DNA of 42,513 bases from contig JANQRQ010000004.1 of the NCBI GenBank assembly GCA_028284485.1, positions 1 to 42,513 of the forward strand, given 5' to 3'. Position 1 is the first letter of the stretch. Each line of letters opens with the position of its first letter. Origin of the DNA: Planctomycetaceae bacterium. Its GTDB lineage: Bacteria > Planctomycetota > Planctomycetia > Planctomycetales > Planctomycetaceae. Under the pieces are notes generated by a model. The model was not told where the DNA came from, made no database searches, and was given only the letters and a program-made list of their open reading frames with translations. Shown here piece by piece: positions 26,183 through 34,696 of this stretch. The position numbers and the translations under genes are program-made.

Positions 26183-26230
26183 CCATAGCATCTATGTGAG
26201 CAAGCGTTCTCACGTTGAAATCTCGAAGTC

Positions 26231-26282
26231 CCCCTCCCGGACGCGTGCGCGTCCGACCTCCCCCGCAAGCGGGGGAGGTGAC
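26231..26282 (+). repeat. Family E repeat
   Basis: Two adjacent hairpins: GGACGCG-tg-CGCGTCC, then CCTCCCCCGC-aa-GCGGGGGAGG followed by TGAC. Other copies are at 26631, 34465 and 40253. Confidence 0.85.
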
Positions 26283-26326
26283 TTGGTTTTGATGTGATTC
26301 TTTGGTTGGTTCTTGTGAATGCACCT

Positions 26327-26470
26327 GTGAATCTGTATGCGTCCGTGGATCTGGAAACGTCCGAGGAGCTGAAAACGCCCACGAACCTGAATGCGTCCGT
26401 GATTCTGAGAGCTCCCATGAATCTGAAAGCGGCCGTGAATCTGAAAGCGGCCGAGAAACTGAAGGAGTCC
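26327..26470. repeat. 18-bp tandem repeat array, eight units
   Basis: Eight consecutive 18-base units with consensus close to GTGAATCTGAAAGCGTCC; units 6 and 7 (26417-26434 and 26435-26452) differ at one base, the others at 3-8. A partial unit precedes it and decay continues after it. One frame reads as hexapeptides such as AVNLKA, but the frame runs into flanking repeats and has no convincing start, so the array is called non-coding. Confidence 0.85.
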
Positions 26471-26495
26471 TTGAATCCTCTTCAGCGTACAATGT

Positions 26496-26538
26496 CACCT
26501 CTCCCTTTGGGAGAGGTCGGCCCTAGGCCGGGAGAGGG
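26496..26538 (-). repeat. Family D repeat, GGCC variant
   Basis: CACCTCTCCC-ttt-GGGAGAGG then TCGGCCCTAGGCCGGGAGAGGG. It is the closest match in the window to the hairpin that flanks the element at 34065-34339. Confidence 0.85.
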
Positions 26539-26630
26539 TCGAGACAAGCGCTCAGGTTAGTTCACAAGAAACATAGGGTTACTGGTTCTCGTTTGTTGTG
26601 CTTTGTTCTTCAACGGTCAACCGCTCAAGA

Positions 26631-26681
26631 CCCCTCCCGGACGCTTGCGCGTCCGACCTCCCCCCATGCGGGGGAGGTGAC
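26631..26681 (+). repeat. Family E repeat
   Basis: Same layout as 26231-26282 with loop changes: GGACGC-ttgc-GCGTCC and CCTCCCCC-atg-CGGGGGAGG. Confidence 0.85.
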
Positions 26682-26967
26682 CTAATTGTCGAAGACTTAG
26701 ACTATTGCTGAGATTGGTATTTGCTGTTACTGCTTTGGATTCCCTGCGAGACCGTCAGATCAGCACATCCTTCGTAACCGTTGCAACATCAGCGGAAACG
26801 ATGAATCGACTTCGCCAACGATGCAGGGAATGTCGCTGGAGCGATCAATCGGCTTCGACGTCATCTCCCGAAACAGAAATTGACGCTTACTAAGTATTCA
26901 CCGTAGAATGTAACCATACACGGAACATGTTTCCGTGGCCACAGGCTGGTTCACGAGTGGTTTTATG

Positions 26968-27480
26968 ATGGCAACTTGGCGCAAAATCTGGCGGCTTACC
27001 AGGACGGTGGTCTATCTACCGCTGCTGATGTCGCTATGGCATGCGCCGATGCCTTGGCTACACAGTCATGGGGTCGCGGTCGCCGGTCACGACTTGCATC
27101 ATCATCTCGAGCATTTTCACGGGAACGCTTCCCACGCGGCTTCCGAAACATCGGGTTGGCATTGGCATTTTGCCTGGCCGTGCCAGATCGGTGGTTGCGT
27201 TGGCTGCTTACCGGATGAATCAGGCCATGGTAGTCAGCAGCACTTCCCGGACTTCGACTATGGAATGACCGGGCCAATAAATGCTGCCGGCGGAAAGACC
27301 GTTTCGCTCGGCGCGGTTGGTCCAGGATGGCGTGGACTGAATTTTGTTTCTGCTGCCGATTCGGTCGCCACCTTGGCTGATTCCGGTGCTGCGGTACCAC
27401 AGCAAATCTCTTTCGAAGCCGGGCCGCAGGCCCACCCTGCGCAGAGCGTGCGCGCCGCGATCCAGGTCTATTTGCTGTGA
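26968..27480 (+). CDS. His-rich small membrane-anchored protein preceding metal efflux genes
   Basis: A 170-residue protein with an N-terminal hydrophobic segment (about residues 10-30) and a very His/Trp-rich region: PWLHSHGVAVAGHDLHHHLEHFHG followed by GWHWHFAWP and three Cys in PCQIGGCVGCLP. The remainder is Gly/Ala-rich without known motifs. The rich clustering of His and Cys, with the export-type N-terminus, fits a periplasmic metal-binding accessory of the efflux system that starts 179 bases later; this is inference. Starts at 26965 or 26968 are equivalent; a GTG at 26935 is less likely. I do not know a named family. Confidence 0.68.
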   Translation: MATWRKIWRLTRTVVYLPLLMSLWHAPMPWLHSHGVAVAGHDLHHHLEHFHGNASHAASETSGWHWHFAWPCQIGGCVGCLPDESGHGSQQHFPDFDYGMTGPINAAGGKTVSLGAVGPGWRGLNFVSAADSVATLADSGAAVPQQISFEAGPQAHPAQSVRAAIQVYLL

Positions 27481-27659
27481 TCGCAAAGAACGCCTGAAGC
27501 TTGCATGCATGTCGTCGTTTCAGGCGCGCTCGTCGGTCATCTGCCGACAGATCCTTTGACTGCGATTCTCTAAGTCGAAGATCCCCCGCCATGCGTTTGG
27601 GAAATCTCGAACGCGGACTTACTCATGGGGATCAAATTTCTGGTGTCGGAGCCGGTTCG

Positions 27660-29114
27660 ATGTATTCAAAATCGATGTGGTTGACATTTTCTGCGGTCTT
27701 GTTGTTTGGATTGGGGCTGGCCGTCGGTTGGGCGCTTCCATCGGGCGACTTCATGGCCGAATTGATTCGAGGGGCGGCCGACGATCACCACGACGACGAA
27801 GAGGGCGAACCACACGAGGATCACGAAGATGTTGTCGTTCTCAGTAAAGAGGCCGAAAAAAACCTCGGTTTGAAGGTCGGGCGCATCGAACCAAGCGACT
27901 TCACGCGAAAGATTCGCCTGCCTGCCAGCGTCATCGAAAACCCCAGCCGCAGCCGCCGATCGATTTCGACCAATGTGACGGGAATCATCACAAACATTCA
28001 TGTTGCTCCCGGACAGGTCGTGCAGCCCAATGAACCGCTCTTGGATTTGCAACTGACCGGCGAGGCGCTGGCGACCACGCAATCGGAGTTGCTCGATACG
28101 ATTCGTCAACTCGAAGTGCTGGACATCGAATACCGCCGGGTGGAAGCACTTGCGCAGTCGGGCGGCGTGGCCGGCAAACGAAAACTCGAACTGGAATACG
28201 AACGCAAACGGCTCGATGCGCGGCGAGGCGTGTATACGCAAGAACTGTTAGTCCACGGTCTAAATCATCGGCAGATTGATCACATCATTACCAGTGGGAA
28301 TCTCATTCGCGAATTGACGATTTATGTTCCGTCGCGGCTTAGCGGGATTGGTGCGCCGAGAGAGGCAGCCCAATCGTTGAAGAACGCCACGATCGAATTC
28401 GCTCGTCACGACTCCATCGAAACCGATTCCGGCAGCGGCTTTACCATCGAATCGCTGGAAGTCTTTCCCGGCAAGTCGGTCAAGCCGGGAGACGACCTGT
28501 GCCATCTTTCCGATCACGAGCAATTGCTGATCCGGGGAGAAGCGTTCGAAAACGATGTCGAGTCGTTAGCCAAAATGAATTCCAGGGGCGACACGGCGTC
28601 GATCGAGTTCGGCATCGAAGGGCACCACACACACCGGGACGGATTTCGCTTGTTGTACATCCAGAACCATGTCGATCTTGATTCGCAGACGTTCCATTTC
28701 TATCTGCCGCTCAAAAACGAAGTATTGAACGAATCACGTGATGCCGACGGTGTTTTGTACCGTTCCTGGCGTTTCAAGCCTGGTCAGCGCGTGCATGTGG
28801 TTGTTCCCGTGGAAACCTGGACAGAGAGAATCGTACTGCCGCTAGAAGCAGTCGTCCAGGAAGGCCCGGAGGCGTTTGTGTTTCGACAGCACATTCATGA
28901 GCACGAGGAAGAAGAGGAACACGAACACGAGTTCGAATACGAGCCCGTTCCGGTCCATATCGAGTATCAGGACAAACACAACGTCGTTATCGAATACGAG
29001 CCCGATGGCGAATTGAAACTGCAAGACATCGTTGCGCTCAACAGTGCCTACCGGTTGCAACTTGCTCTCAAGGCCGATGCGGGGGGCGGCGGTCATCATC
29101 ACCACGATCATTGA
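27660..29114 (+). CDS. RND efflux periplasmic adaptor (membrane fusion protein), CusB/CzcB-like
   Basis: A 484-residue adaptor. After an N-terminal membrane anchor (MYSKSMWLTFSAVLLFGLGLAVGWAL) comes an acidic His-rich stretch DDHHDDEEGEPHEDHED, then the barrel-sandwich lipoyl halves (NVTGIITNIHVAPGQVVQPNEPLLDL), a helical hairpin (about 125-205) and beta-barrel domains. A second His/Glu-rich stretch HEHEEEEEHEHEFEYEP and a HHHHDH terminus follow. Adaptors bridge the inner-membrane pump and outer-membrane channel; the His clusters suggest direct metal binding. The start at 27660 gives the membrane anchor; frames extend to 27591 and 27501. The pump gene begins 66 bases after the stop. Confidence 0.88.
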   Translation: MYSKSMWLTFSAVLLFGLGLAVGWALPSGDFMAELIRGAADDHHDDEEGEPHEDHEDVVVLSKEAEKNLGLKVGRIEPSDFTRKIRLPASVIENPSRSRRSISTNVTGIITNIHVAPGQVVQPNEPLLDLQLTGEALATTQSELLDTIRQLEVLDIEYRRVEALAQSGGVAGKRKLELEYERKRLDARRGVYTQELLVHGLNHRQIDHIITSGNLIRELTIYVPSRLSGIGAPREAAQSLKNATIEFARHDSIETDSGSGFTIESLEVFPGKSVKPGDDLCHLSDHEQLLIRGEAFENDVESLAKMNSRGDTASIEFGIEGHHTHRDGFRLLYIQNHVDLDSQTFHFYLPLKNEVLNESRDADGVLYRSWRFKPGQRVHVVVPVETWTERIVLPLEAVVQEGPEAFVFRQHIHEHEEEEEHEHEFEYEPVPVHIEYQDKHNVVIEYEPDGELKLQDIVALNSAYRLQLALKADAGGGGHHHHDH

Positions 29115-29180
29115 CGGTGTAGGAATGACGGTTGACACACGATCGGAAACTGCAGACTTGGCTAAACAAGCGAACCTTGC

Positions 29181-32100
29181 ATGTTAAACAGCATTATTCG
29201 ATTTGCGTTAAATCACAGGCTGCTGATTATCGTCGCTTCGGTGGCGGTGATTGTGTACGGCAGTGTCGTGGCATCGAGTTTACCGATCGACGTGCTCCCC
29301 AACCTGACGCGTACGCGCGTCGTGCTGATTACCGAATGTCCTGGTTTTGCACCCGAAGAAGTCGAAACGCTGGTCACGTTTCCGATCGAAACAACATTAA
29401 TCGGGGCTCAAGGTGTGATCGCCGTCCGTAGTTCGTCGGACATTGGTCTGTCGGTAATCTATGCGGAATTCGATTGGGATGCCGATCCGTATACGGCGCG
29501 GCAAATTGTCCAGGAACGCATCGCCACGGTATTAGAGAAACTCCCCGAAGGGGTGCGCCCACAGATGGCCCCGATGTCGAGCCTGCTGGGGCAAATCATG
29601 TTGATCGGCATGTGGAGCACGGACGGCACGACCAGCGATTTGGAAGTACGCACGCTGGCCGACTGGGTGGTGCGACAGCGGCTGCTGACGATTCCCGGGA
29701 TCTCGCAGGTGATTACCATGGGGGGCGGTCGAAAGCAATATCAGGTGCTGGTCGATCCGCATGCGCTGCACAAGTACGAGGTGTCACTGCATCAAGTGGA
29801 AACGGCGCTTGCCGACGCGAACCTCAATATTACCGGTGGCTATTTGGAGAAGAATTCCAAGGAACTTCTGGCCCGCGGATTGGGGCGCGTACAAAATCTG
29901 GACGATTTGCTGAAGACGGTCGTCCGGGAGACGGATGGTCGACCGATTTTGCTCAAGCAGGTGGCCCGCGTTACCGAGGGACCTCAAGTCAAGCGGGGTG
30001 ATTCTTCGGTGAATGGTAACCCGGCGGTCGTGTTGACGATTCAAAAACAACCCGGTGCAGACACCAGACATTTGACGGAAGAAATCCTCAAGGCATTGGA
30101 CGACGTGCGTCGCGGCCTTCCCGAAGATGTCGAACTCACTCCCACCTATCAGCAACGGGAGTTTATCGATCATGGTGTGCGAAATGTGGCCGAAGCGCTT
30201 CGTGACGGTTCAATCCTGGTTGTGATTGTGCTGTTTTTGTTTCTGCTGAATTTTCGGACCACGTTTATCACACTGACGGCGATTCCGCTTTCAATCGTGA
30301 CAACGGCCTTGGTTTTTCGTTGGTTCGACATGTCGATCAACGTGATGACTCTCGGGGGACTGGCCGTCGCGTTGGGAGAACTCGTCGACGATGCGATCGT
30401 CGATGTAGAGAATATTTTCCACCGGCTCAAAGAGAATTCGCATCGGGAAGAACCACGACCGATTCTAAGAGTCGTTTACGATGCCAGTCGCGAAGTGCGC
30501 AGTGCGATCATTATCAGTACGGTGCTGGTCATTTTGGTCTTTGCACCGCTGTTTGTGCTGAGCGGTATGGAAGGCCGATTATTCACACCGCTCGGCGTGG
30601 CTTACATCGTGTCGATTTTGGCATCGACTTTGGTGTCACTGACGGTCACTCCGGTGCTGTCCTACTATTTGTTGCCGAACGCACCCGCGACGAAACGAAA
30701 GAAAGATGGTCTGGTGCTCGCCGGCCTGAAGCGGGCGGCGACGCCCATCGTGCAATTAAGTATGACACGGTTGGGGCTGACTGGCGTGACAGTCGCGTCG
30801 TTGTTTGCAGTCACGATCGGTACGCTGGTCGTCGTGGCAATGGGGAAGGACTTCCTGCCACCCTTCGATGAAGGGGCGACGCAGGTCAATGTATTCTTGC
30901 CGCCGGGAACATCGCTGGAAACTTCGAAGGAGGTCAGCCAAGTCGTCGACGAGCGTCTCAAGCCGCTTATGCGGACAGCACAAAACCCCAGCGGACCGAT
31001 CGAGGCTTTCACCTGCCGCATCGGTCGCGCGGAACTCGATGAACATGTGATGGGGGTCAACATCAGCGAGTACGTGATTGCACTCAATCCCGAGAGTGGA
31101 ATGACGCGCGAAGAACTGATCGAACGCTTTCACGAAGAACTCGATAATATCCCCGGAATTCAGCACGAGGTGGAACAGCCGATCGCGCACCTCATCAGCC
31201 ATATGCTTTCCGGCGTCCAAGCCCAAATCGCCATCAAGTTGTTCGGCGACGATTTGAATGTGTTGCGCCGCAAAGCGGCGGAAATCAAAGAGGCCGTCGA
31301 AACGGTCGAGGGAATCGCCGAGCCGGTGATCGAACCGCAAGATCTCATTCCCCAACTGCGCATTGAACTTTTGCGCGACCGTCTGGCCTATTATGGAATT
31401 TCAGCCCGATTCGTGAACGAATTCATCGAAACAGCGCTCAACGGACGGGTCGTTTCCAGCGTTTTGGAAGGGCAACGCTCGTTCGATTTGTTAGTCCGAT
31501 TCGACGAGCCGTTTCGGAGCGACTACGTCAATTTGCACCGCACACCTTTGGAGCTGCCCAGCGGAGAACGTATTCCACTATCGGCGGTCGCCCGCATTCA
31601 CGAAGGGGGAGGGCCGAACACCATTAACCGCGAAGACTCGCGGCGGCGAATCGTGGTGCGGGTGAATACGATGGGCCGCGACTTGGGCAGCGCTGTGGCT
31701 GCGATTCAGCAAGTCGTCAGCGAACAGGTGACACTTCCCGAAGGTTACTTCGTGATCTATGGCGGTCAATTCGAAGCGCAGCAGGAAGCAACGAAACGAA
31801 TATTGATACTCAGTGCCGTGTCGCTGATCGGCGTCTTCGTCGTGCTGTACTCGGTGTTTCCATCGACGAGTATCGTGCTGCAAATACTAACCGCCTTGCC
31901 CGCCGCGTTCGTGGGTGGCGTGGTGGCCCTGGTCATTACCGATCAAACGATGTCGGTGGCGAGTATGGTCGGCTTTATTTCTTTAGGCGGCATTGCCGCG
32001 CGCAACGGAATTTTGTTGGTATCGCATTACCTGCATCTTTTGCCGGAAGACGGGTTCAACCAGGACATGATTCTGCGAGGGAGTCTCGATCGATTGGCGC

Positions 32101-32330
32101 CGGTGTTGATGACCGCGCTGACGACCGGCATCGGTTTGGTTCCATTGGTTTATGGTGGGCACCTTCCCGGCAAGGAGATTCTATTCCCAGTGGCGACCGT
32201 GATTCTCGGTGGATTGATCACCTCGACGATGTGTGAATACCTGCTGCGTCCCGGGTTGTTCTGGTTCTTTGCCGAGAAATCAGCAAATCGTTTGGCCCAA
32301 AGTGACGGCGGGGAACACCTTGATCCCTGA
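29181..32330 (+). CDS. Heavy-metal RND efflux pump, CusA/CzcA family
   Basis: A 1049-residue inner-membrane pump of the HME-RND family, with the RND repeat: one membrane segment, a large periplasmic domain, a block of six segments, then the same again. Characteristic sequences are the N-terminal LNHRLLIIVASVAVIVYGS, GGLAVALGELVDDAIVDVEN in TM4 (the family's conserved Asp-containing helix), GISQVITMGGGRKQYQVLVDP and VALVITDQTMSVASMVGFISLGGIAARNGILLVSHY in the second half. It uses the proton gradient to export metal ions such as Cu, Ag, Zn, Co or Ni; which ion is not decided by sequence. Length is typical of the family. It follows the adaptor by 66 bases and is followed by the outer-membrane factor after 338 bases. 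Confidence 0.93.
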   Translation: MLNSIIRFALNHRLLIIVASVAVIVYGSVVASSLPIDVLPNLTRTRVVLITECPGFAPEEVETLVTFPIETTLIGAQGVIAVRSSSDIGLSVIYAEFDWDADPYTARQIVQERIATVLEKLPEGVRPQMAPMSSLLGQIMLIGMWSTDGTTSDLEVRTLADWVVRQRLLTIPGISQVITMGGGRKQYQVLVDPHALHKYEVSLHQVETALADANLNITGGYLEKNSKELLARGLGRVQNLDDLLKTVVRETDGRPILLKQVARVTEGPQVKRGDSSVNGNPAVVLTIQKQPGADTRHLTEEILKALDDVRRGLPEDVELTPTYQQREFIDHGVRNVAEALRDGSILVVIVLFLFLLNFRTTFITLTAIPLSIVTTALVFRWFDMSINVMTLGGLAVALGELVDDAIVDVENIFHRLKENSHREEPRPILRVVYDASREVRSAIIISTVLVILVFAPLFVLSGMEGRLFTPLGVAYIVSILASTLVSLTVTPVLSYYLLPNAPATKRKKDGLVLAGLKRAATPIVQLSMTRLGLTGVTVASLFAVTIGTLVVVAMGKDFLPPFDEGATQVNVFLPPGTSLETSKEVSQVVDERLKPLMRTAQNPSGPIEAFTCRIGRAELDEHVMGVNISEYVIALNPESGMTREELIERFHEELDNIPGIQHEVEQPIAHLISHMLSGVQAQIAIKLFGDDLNVLRRKAAEIKEAVETVEGIAEPVIEPQDLIPQLRIELLRDRLAYYGISARFVNEFIETALNGRVVSSVLEGQRSFDLLVRFDEPFRSDYVNLHRTPLELPSGERIPLSAVARIHEGGGPNTINREDSRRRIVVRVNTMGRDLGSAVAAIQQVVSEQVTLPEGYFVIYGGQFEAQQEATKRILILSAVSLIGVFVVLYSVFPSTSIVLQILTALPAAFVGGVVALVITDQTMSVASMVGFISLGGIAARNGILLVSHYLHLLPEDGFNQDMILRGSLDRLAPVLMTALTTGIGLVPLVYGGHLPGKEILFPVATVILGGLITSTMCEYLLRPGLFWFFAEKSANRLAQSDGGEHLDP

Positions 32331-32668
32331 AAACTGCTGAACACCTGCCCTGTTAAGCTGTGACGGCGATAACCACAGGATTGAATGCAACCGTCGTAAC
32401 GAACCGATGGAGGACAAGGGATGTTCCGGCTGGAGTGCCGGTACGCCCCAAGGCCGTTTTGCTGTCACGAAGAGGTTCGTCGACGGGAGAGTAAGCAGCC
32501 AAACGACTTATGACGACACTGCCAATACGGTGTGTTTTTCAGCAGATCACCCGAGGAATCATAAACTGTTCGGGTGCCACTGCCGGCTTGTCCTGCAGTG
32601 AGCTTGTTGATTTGTTGAGAGGCGCAGACGAGGCCGATCGCTTTTCCACATCAGGAACTAGCGTCACG
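32331..32668. other. Gap between pump and outer-membrane factor, with a family B hairpin
   Basis: Only the hairpin at 32578-32600 is recognisable; the reading frame of the downstream gene extends back to 32510 but without a signal peptide. Confidence 0.5.
32578..32600. repeat. Family B hairpin repeat
   Basis: CACTGCcGG-cttgt-CCtGCAGTG; loop CTTGT is the reverse complement of the loop ACAAG at 259-281, so this is the opposite orientation. It lies between the pump gene and the outer-membrane factor. Confidence 0.75.
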
Positions 32669-34000
32669 ATGACCGAGTTTTGCCAAGGATGGCACCAATT
32701 GCGGCTGCGGCTACCAGCGACATGCGCTTTGATCGCGTTGCTGGTCGCTGCGCCGGCAATCGGACAAGAAATCGAACTCGAGACCGATTCGGCCAGCTTG
32801 CTCCTGCCGGCACCACCTGAAGAAGGAACGTGGACGCTGGAGGAACTCGAATCTTTGGCCCTGTCGAACAATCCGACGCTGGAACAAGCCCGGGTTGGGA
32901 CCTGGCAGGCGCATGGCAAATACATCCAAGCAGGGCTGTATCCCAATCCCACGCTTGCCTATTCGGCAGGGGAGGTCGGCAACGGGGGCACGGCCGGACA
33001 GCAAGGGTTTTATCTTCAGCAGGAATTTGTCATGGGAGGGAAGCTGCAGCTGAGTTCGGCGGCGGCCGCTCAGGGCCAGCGACTTGCTGAGCAGACCCTC
33101 ACGATTCAGCAATACAACGTGGTCAACGCCGTTCGACGCGAGTTTTACTCCGTGTTGACCGCACGGCGACTGCATGAGCTCGCCGAAGAATTACTCGATA
33201 TTGCCGAAGCAGGCAAGCGGATCACTTCGGCTCGCTTTGAGCAATTCGAGGCCTCGAAACTGGACGATCTGCAGCAGGAAGTTTTGGTCCAGCGGGCCCA
33301 GGTGTTGCTAGCGACCGCGCAGAATCAGCAGAACGCAGCCTGGCAACGTTTGGTGGCAGTTCTCGGTTTGCCCGGCTTGGAAGAGCGAAAGGTCTATGGC
33401 GATTTAGAGGAAGACATTCCCGATGTTACTTTCGAGGCAACGATGGCCCGACTGCTCGAACTGAGTCCGCAGCTTGGTGCCGCTCGTGTGGCCGCCGACC
33501 GAGCCTATGCTACCTATTGCCGCGAAACGGTGCAGCCGATTCCGAATGTGACGGTTCAGGCTGGCACGCAATATGACTACGATACCGATACTCAAATTGC
33601 CAACATTCAGGTCGGCGTTCCGCTACCGATTTTCGATCGCAATCAGGGGAATATCACAGCCGCCCATTCGGAGTGGATTCGAGCATCGCGCGATATTCAG
33701 CGAATTGAATTGGTACTGCGTAGCGGATTGGCCGATGTGTTCCAAGAGTATGCTTCGAATCGCGCGGAAGTTATCCGCTTTCGCGAGGGAATCCTTCCGG
33801 CAACGAGCGAATCGCTATCGCTCAGTCAGACAACTTACGATGCCGGCGACTTGGAGTTTCTCCAGTTGCTAACGGCCCAGCGGACCTATGCGGAGACGTA
33901 CCGCGAGTATGTCCTGGCGTTGGGCGAATTATGGAGAAGCATCGTTGCCATCGACGGCTTGCTATTGGTCGACGGATTGGCTCAACCCGCGTTGCCGTAG
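32669..34000 (+). CDS. TolC-family outer-membrane efflux protein
   Basis: A 443-residue protein with signal peptide (about residues 14-30, LPATCALIALLVAAPAIGQE) and the two OEP repeats of the TolC fold. WTLEELESLALSNNPTLEQARVGTWQAHG and GLYPNPTLAYSAGEVGNGG are typical of the first half; NIQVGVPLPIFDRNQGNITAAHSE and TTYDAGDLEFLQLLTAQRTYAETYREYVLALGEL of the second. It should form the outer-membrane exit channel of the efflux complex encoded upstream. The start at 32669 is chosen for the signal peptide and an AGGA 13 bases upstream; the frame is open to 32510. Confidence 0.88.
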   Translation: MTEFCQGWHQLRLRLPATCALIALLVAAPAIGQEIELETDSASLLLPAPPEEGTWTLEELESLALSNNPTLEQARVGTWQAHGKYIQAGLYPNPTLAYSAGEVGNGGTAGQQGFYLQQEFVMGGKLQLSSAAAAQGQRLAEQTLTIQQYNVVNAVRREFYSVLTARRLHELAEELLDIAEAGKRITSARFEQFEASKLDDLQQEVLVQRAQVLLATAQNQQNAAWQRLVAVLGLPGLEERKVYGDLEEDIPDVTFEATMARLLELSPQLGAARVAADRAYATYCRETVQPIPNVTVQAGTQYDYDTDTQIANIQVGVPLPIFDRNQGNITAAHSEWIRASRDIQRIELVLRSGLADVFQEYASNRAEVIRFREGILPATSESLSLSQTTYDAGDLEFLQLLTAQRTYAETYREYVLALGELWRSIVAIDGLLLVDGLAQPALP

Positions 34001-34064
34001 GATTCGGTTCGACTGATCGACGCATCTCAACGCACTGGAGTGCTATTAAGTCACCTCTCCCTCT

Positions 34065-34339
34065 GCAACGAATTGCATCTGGACGGTGGGCCGTTGCTGT
34101 ATCTTCCCAGTATCGCTCAGGTTGTTGGGTACACACTCTTCACAATTGGTGCGCAGGTACGTTGGACTGGCCGAAGGCCAAAGTCACCGTAGCCTGGGGA
34201 CGATGTCCCCAGGAAATTGGCAGCAAAAAGTGAGTTTTGGCTGAAAGCCATAATCACATAACTGGATTCCCGCCTGCGCGGGAATGACGTGATATAGGGC
34301 CCTAGCTGAAGACCTCTTCACCTAGATGCAATTCGTTGC
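34065..34339. mobile_element. 275-bp MITE-like element with 16-bp perfect inverted termini
   Basis: Termini GCAACGAATTGCATCT (34065-34080) and AGATGCAATTCGTTGC (34324-34339) are perfect inverted repeats, and TCT flanks both sides. The interior encodes nothing obvious but contains hairpins TGGCC-gaa-GGCCA (34168-34180) and CCTGGGGAC-gat-GTCCCCAGG (34193-34213), a related TGGCT-gaa-AGCCA, and a family C palindrome (34264-34288). A small non-autonomous element is the simplest reading; a long imperfect repeat including the flanking hairpin halves is the alternative. Confidence 0.65.
34264..34288 (-). repeat. Family C repeat inside the element
   Basis: GGATTCCCGC-ctg-CGCGGGAATGAC, inverse orientation to 154-180; the same join with AATGACGTGAT occurs at 13145-13246. 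Confidence 0.75.
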
Positions 34340-34412
34340 TCTGGGAGAGGTCGGGCCGTATGGCCCGGGAGAGGGACTTTTCTTTTGCGCGAATTTATTC
34401 GAGTGAATGAGG

Positions 34413-34451
34413 CTTCCAGGGCTTCCTTCGCTGCGCTTCGTCAAACGCTCG
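34413..34451 (+). repeat. Family F repeat, degenerate
   Basis: CCAGGGCTTCC and TTCGCTGCGCTTCGTCAAA are conserved while the outer arm is lost. Confidence 0.6.
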
Positions 34452-34464
34452 CAACTTTCAATGC

Positions 34465-34516
34465 CCCCTCCCGGACGCAGTCGCGTCCGACCTCCCCCGC
34501 GTGCGGGGGAGGTGAC
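34465..34516 (+). repeat. Family E repeat
   Basis: CCCCTCCC, GGACGC-agtc-GCGTCC and CCTCCCCCGC-gt-GCGGGGGAGG then TGAC. Confidence 0.85.
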
Positions 34517-34696
34517 AAACAGATAAAGCTGTTGTGTCATTTGAATCCAGCTGCCGATTCCTAGTGCGTTCAAGATCCCACCACCAACCCCAACACAACG
34601 ACCGACGAATGATACCAAGACTTATGATGCAATTCCGCACTTACGTTTCGGGTTACCATTGGCTCTGGAACGATTGCGGAAGGACATCGACCGGAT

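Larger units (their letters stand above)
26046..26967. other. Repeat-rich intergenic region with an 18-bp minisatellite
   Basis: The largest gene-free gap (922 bp). It contains the J fragment (26163-26182), family E (26231-26282), the 18-bp tandem array (26327-26470), family D (26496-26538) and family E again (26631-26681). 26682-26967 has no recognised feature apart from a presumed promoter for the efflux genes; a 62-codon frame at 26705 looks non-coding. Confidence 0.75.
34052..34377 (-). repeat. Family D hairpin split by the element at 34065-34339
   Basis: The left part CACCTCTCCC-TCT (34052-34064) and right part TCT-GGGAGAGG plus TCGGGCCGTATGGCCCGGGAGAGGG (34340-34377) join, without the insert and one TCT, into a normal family D repeat that aligns along its length with 26496-26538. 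Confidence 0.75.
34001..34696. other. Repeat-dense intergenic region containing a MITE-like element
   Basis: 696 bases: the split family D hairpin with the inserted element (34052-34377), family F (34413-34451) and family E (34465-34516). 34517-34696 shows no recognised feature. Confidence 0.75.

Noticed and set aside
26327..26470. CRISPR array
   Set aside because: The 18-bp units are contiguous with no spacers.
26294..26560. 88-codon frame through the 18-bp tandem repeats
   Set aside because: GTG start without ribosome site, and the frame continues into a family D REP; kept as a repeat, though worth a proteomic check.
26705..26893. 62-codon frame between repeats and efflux genes
   Set aside because: No ribosome site, no similarity, low-complexity C-terminus.
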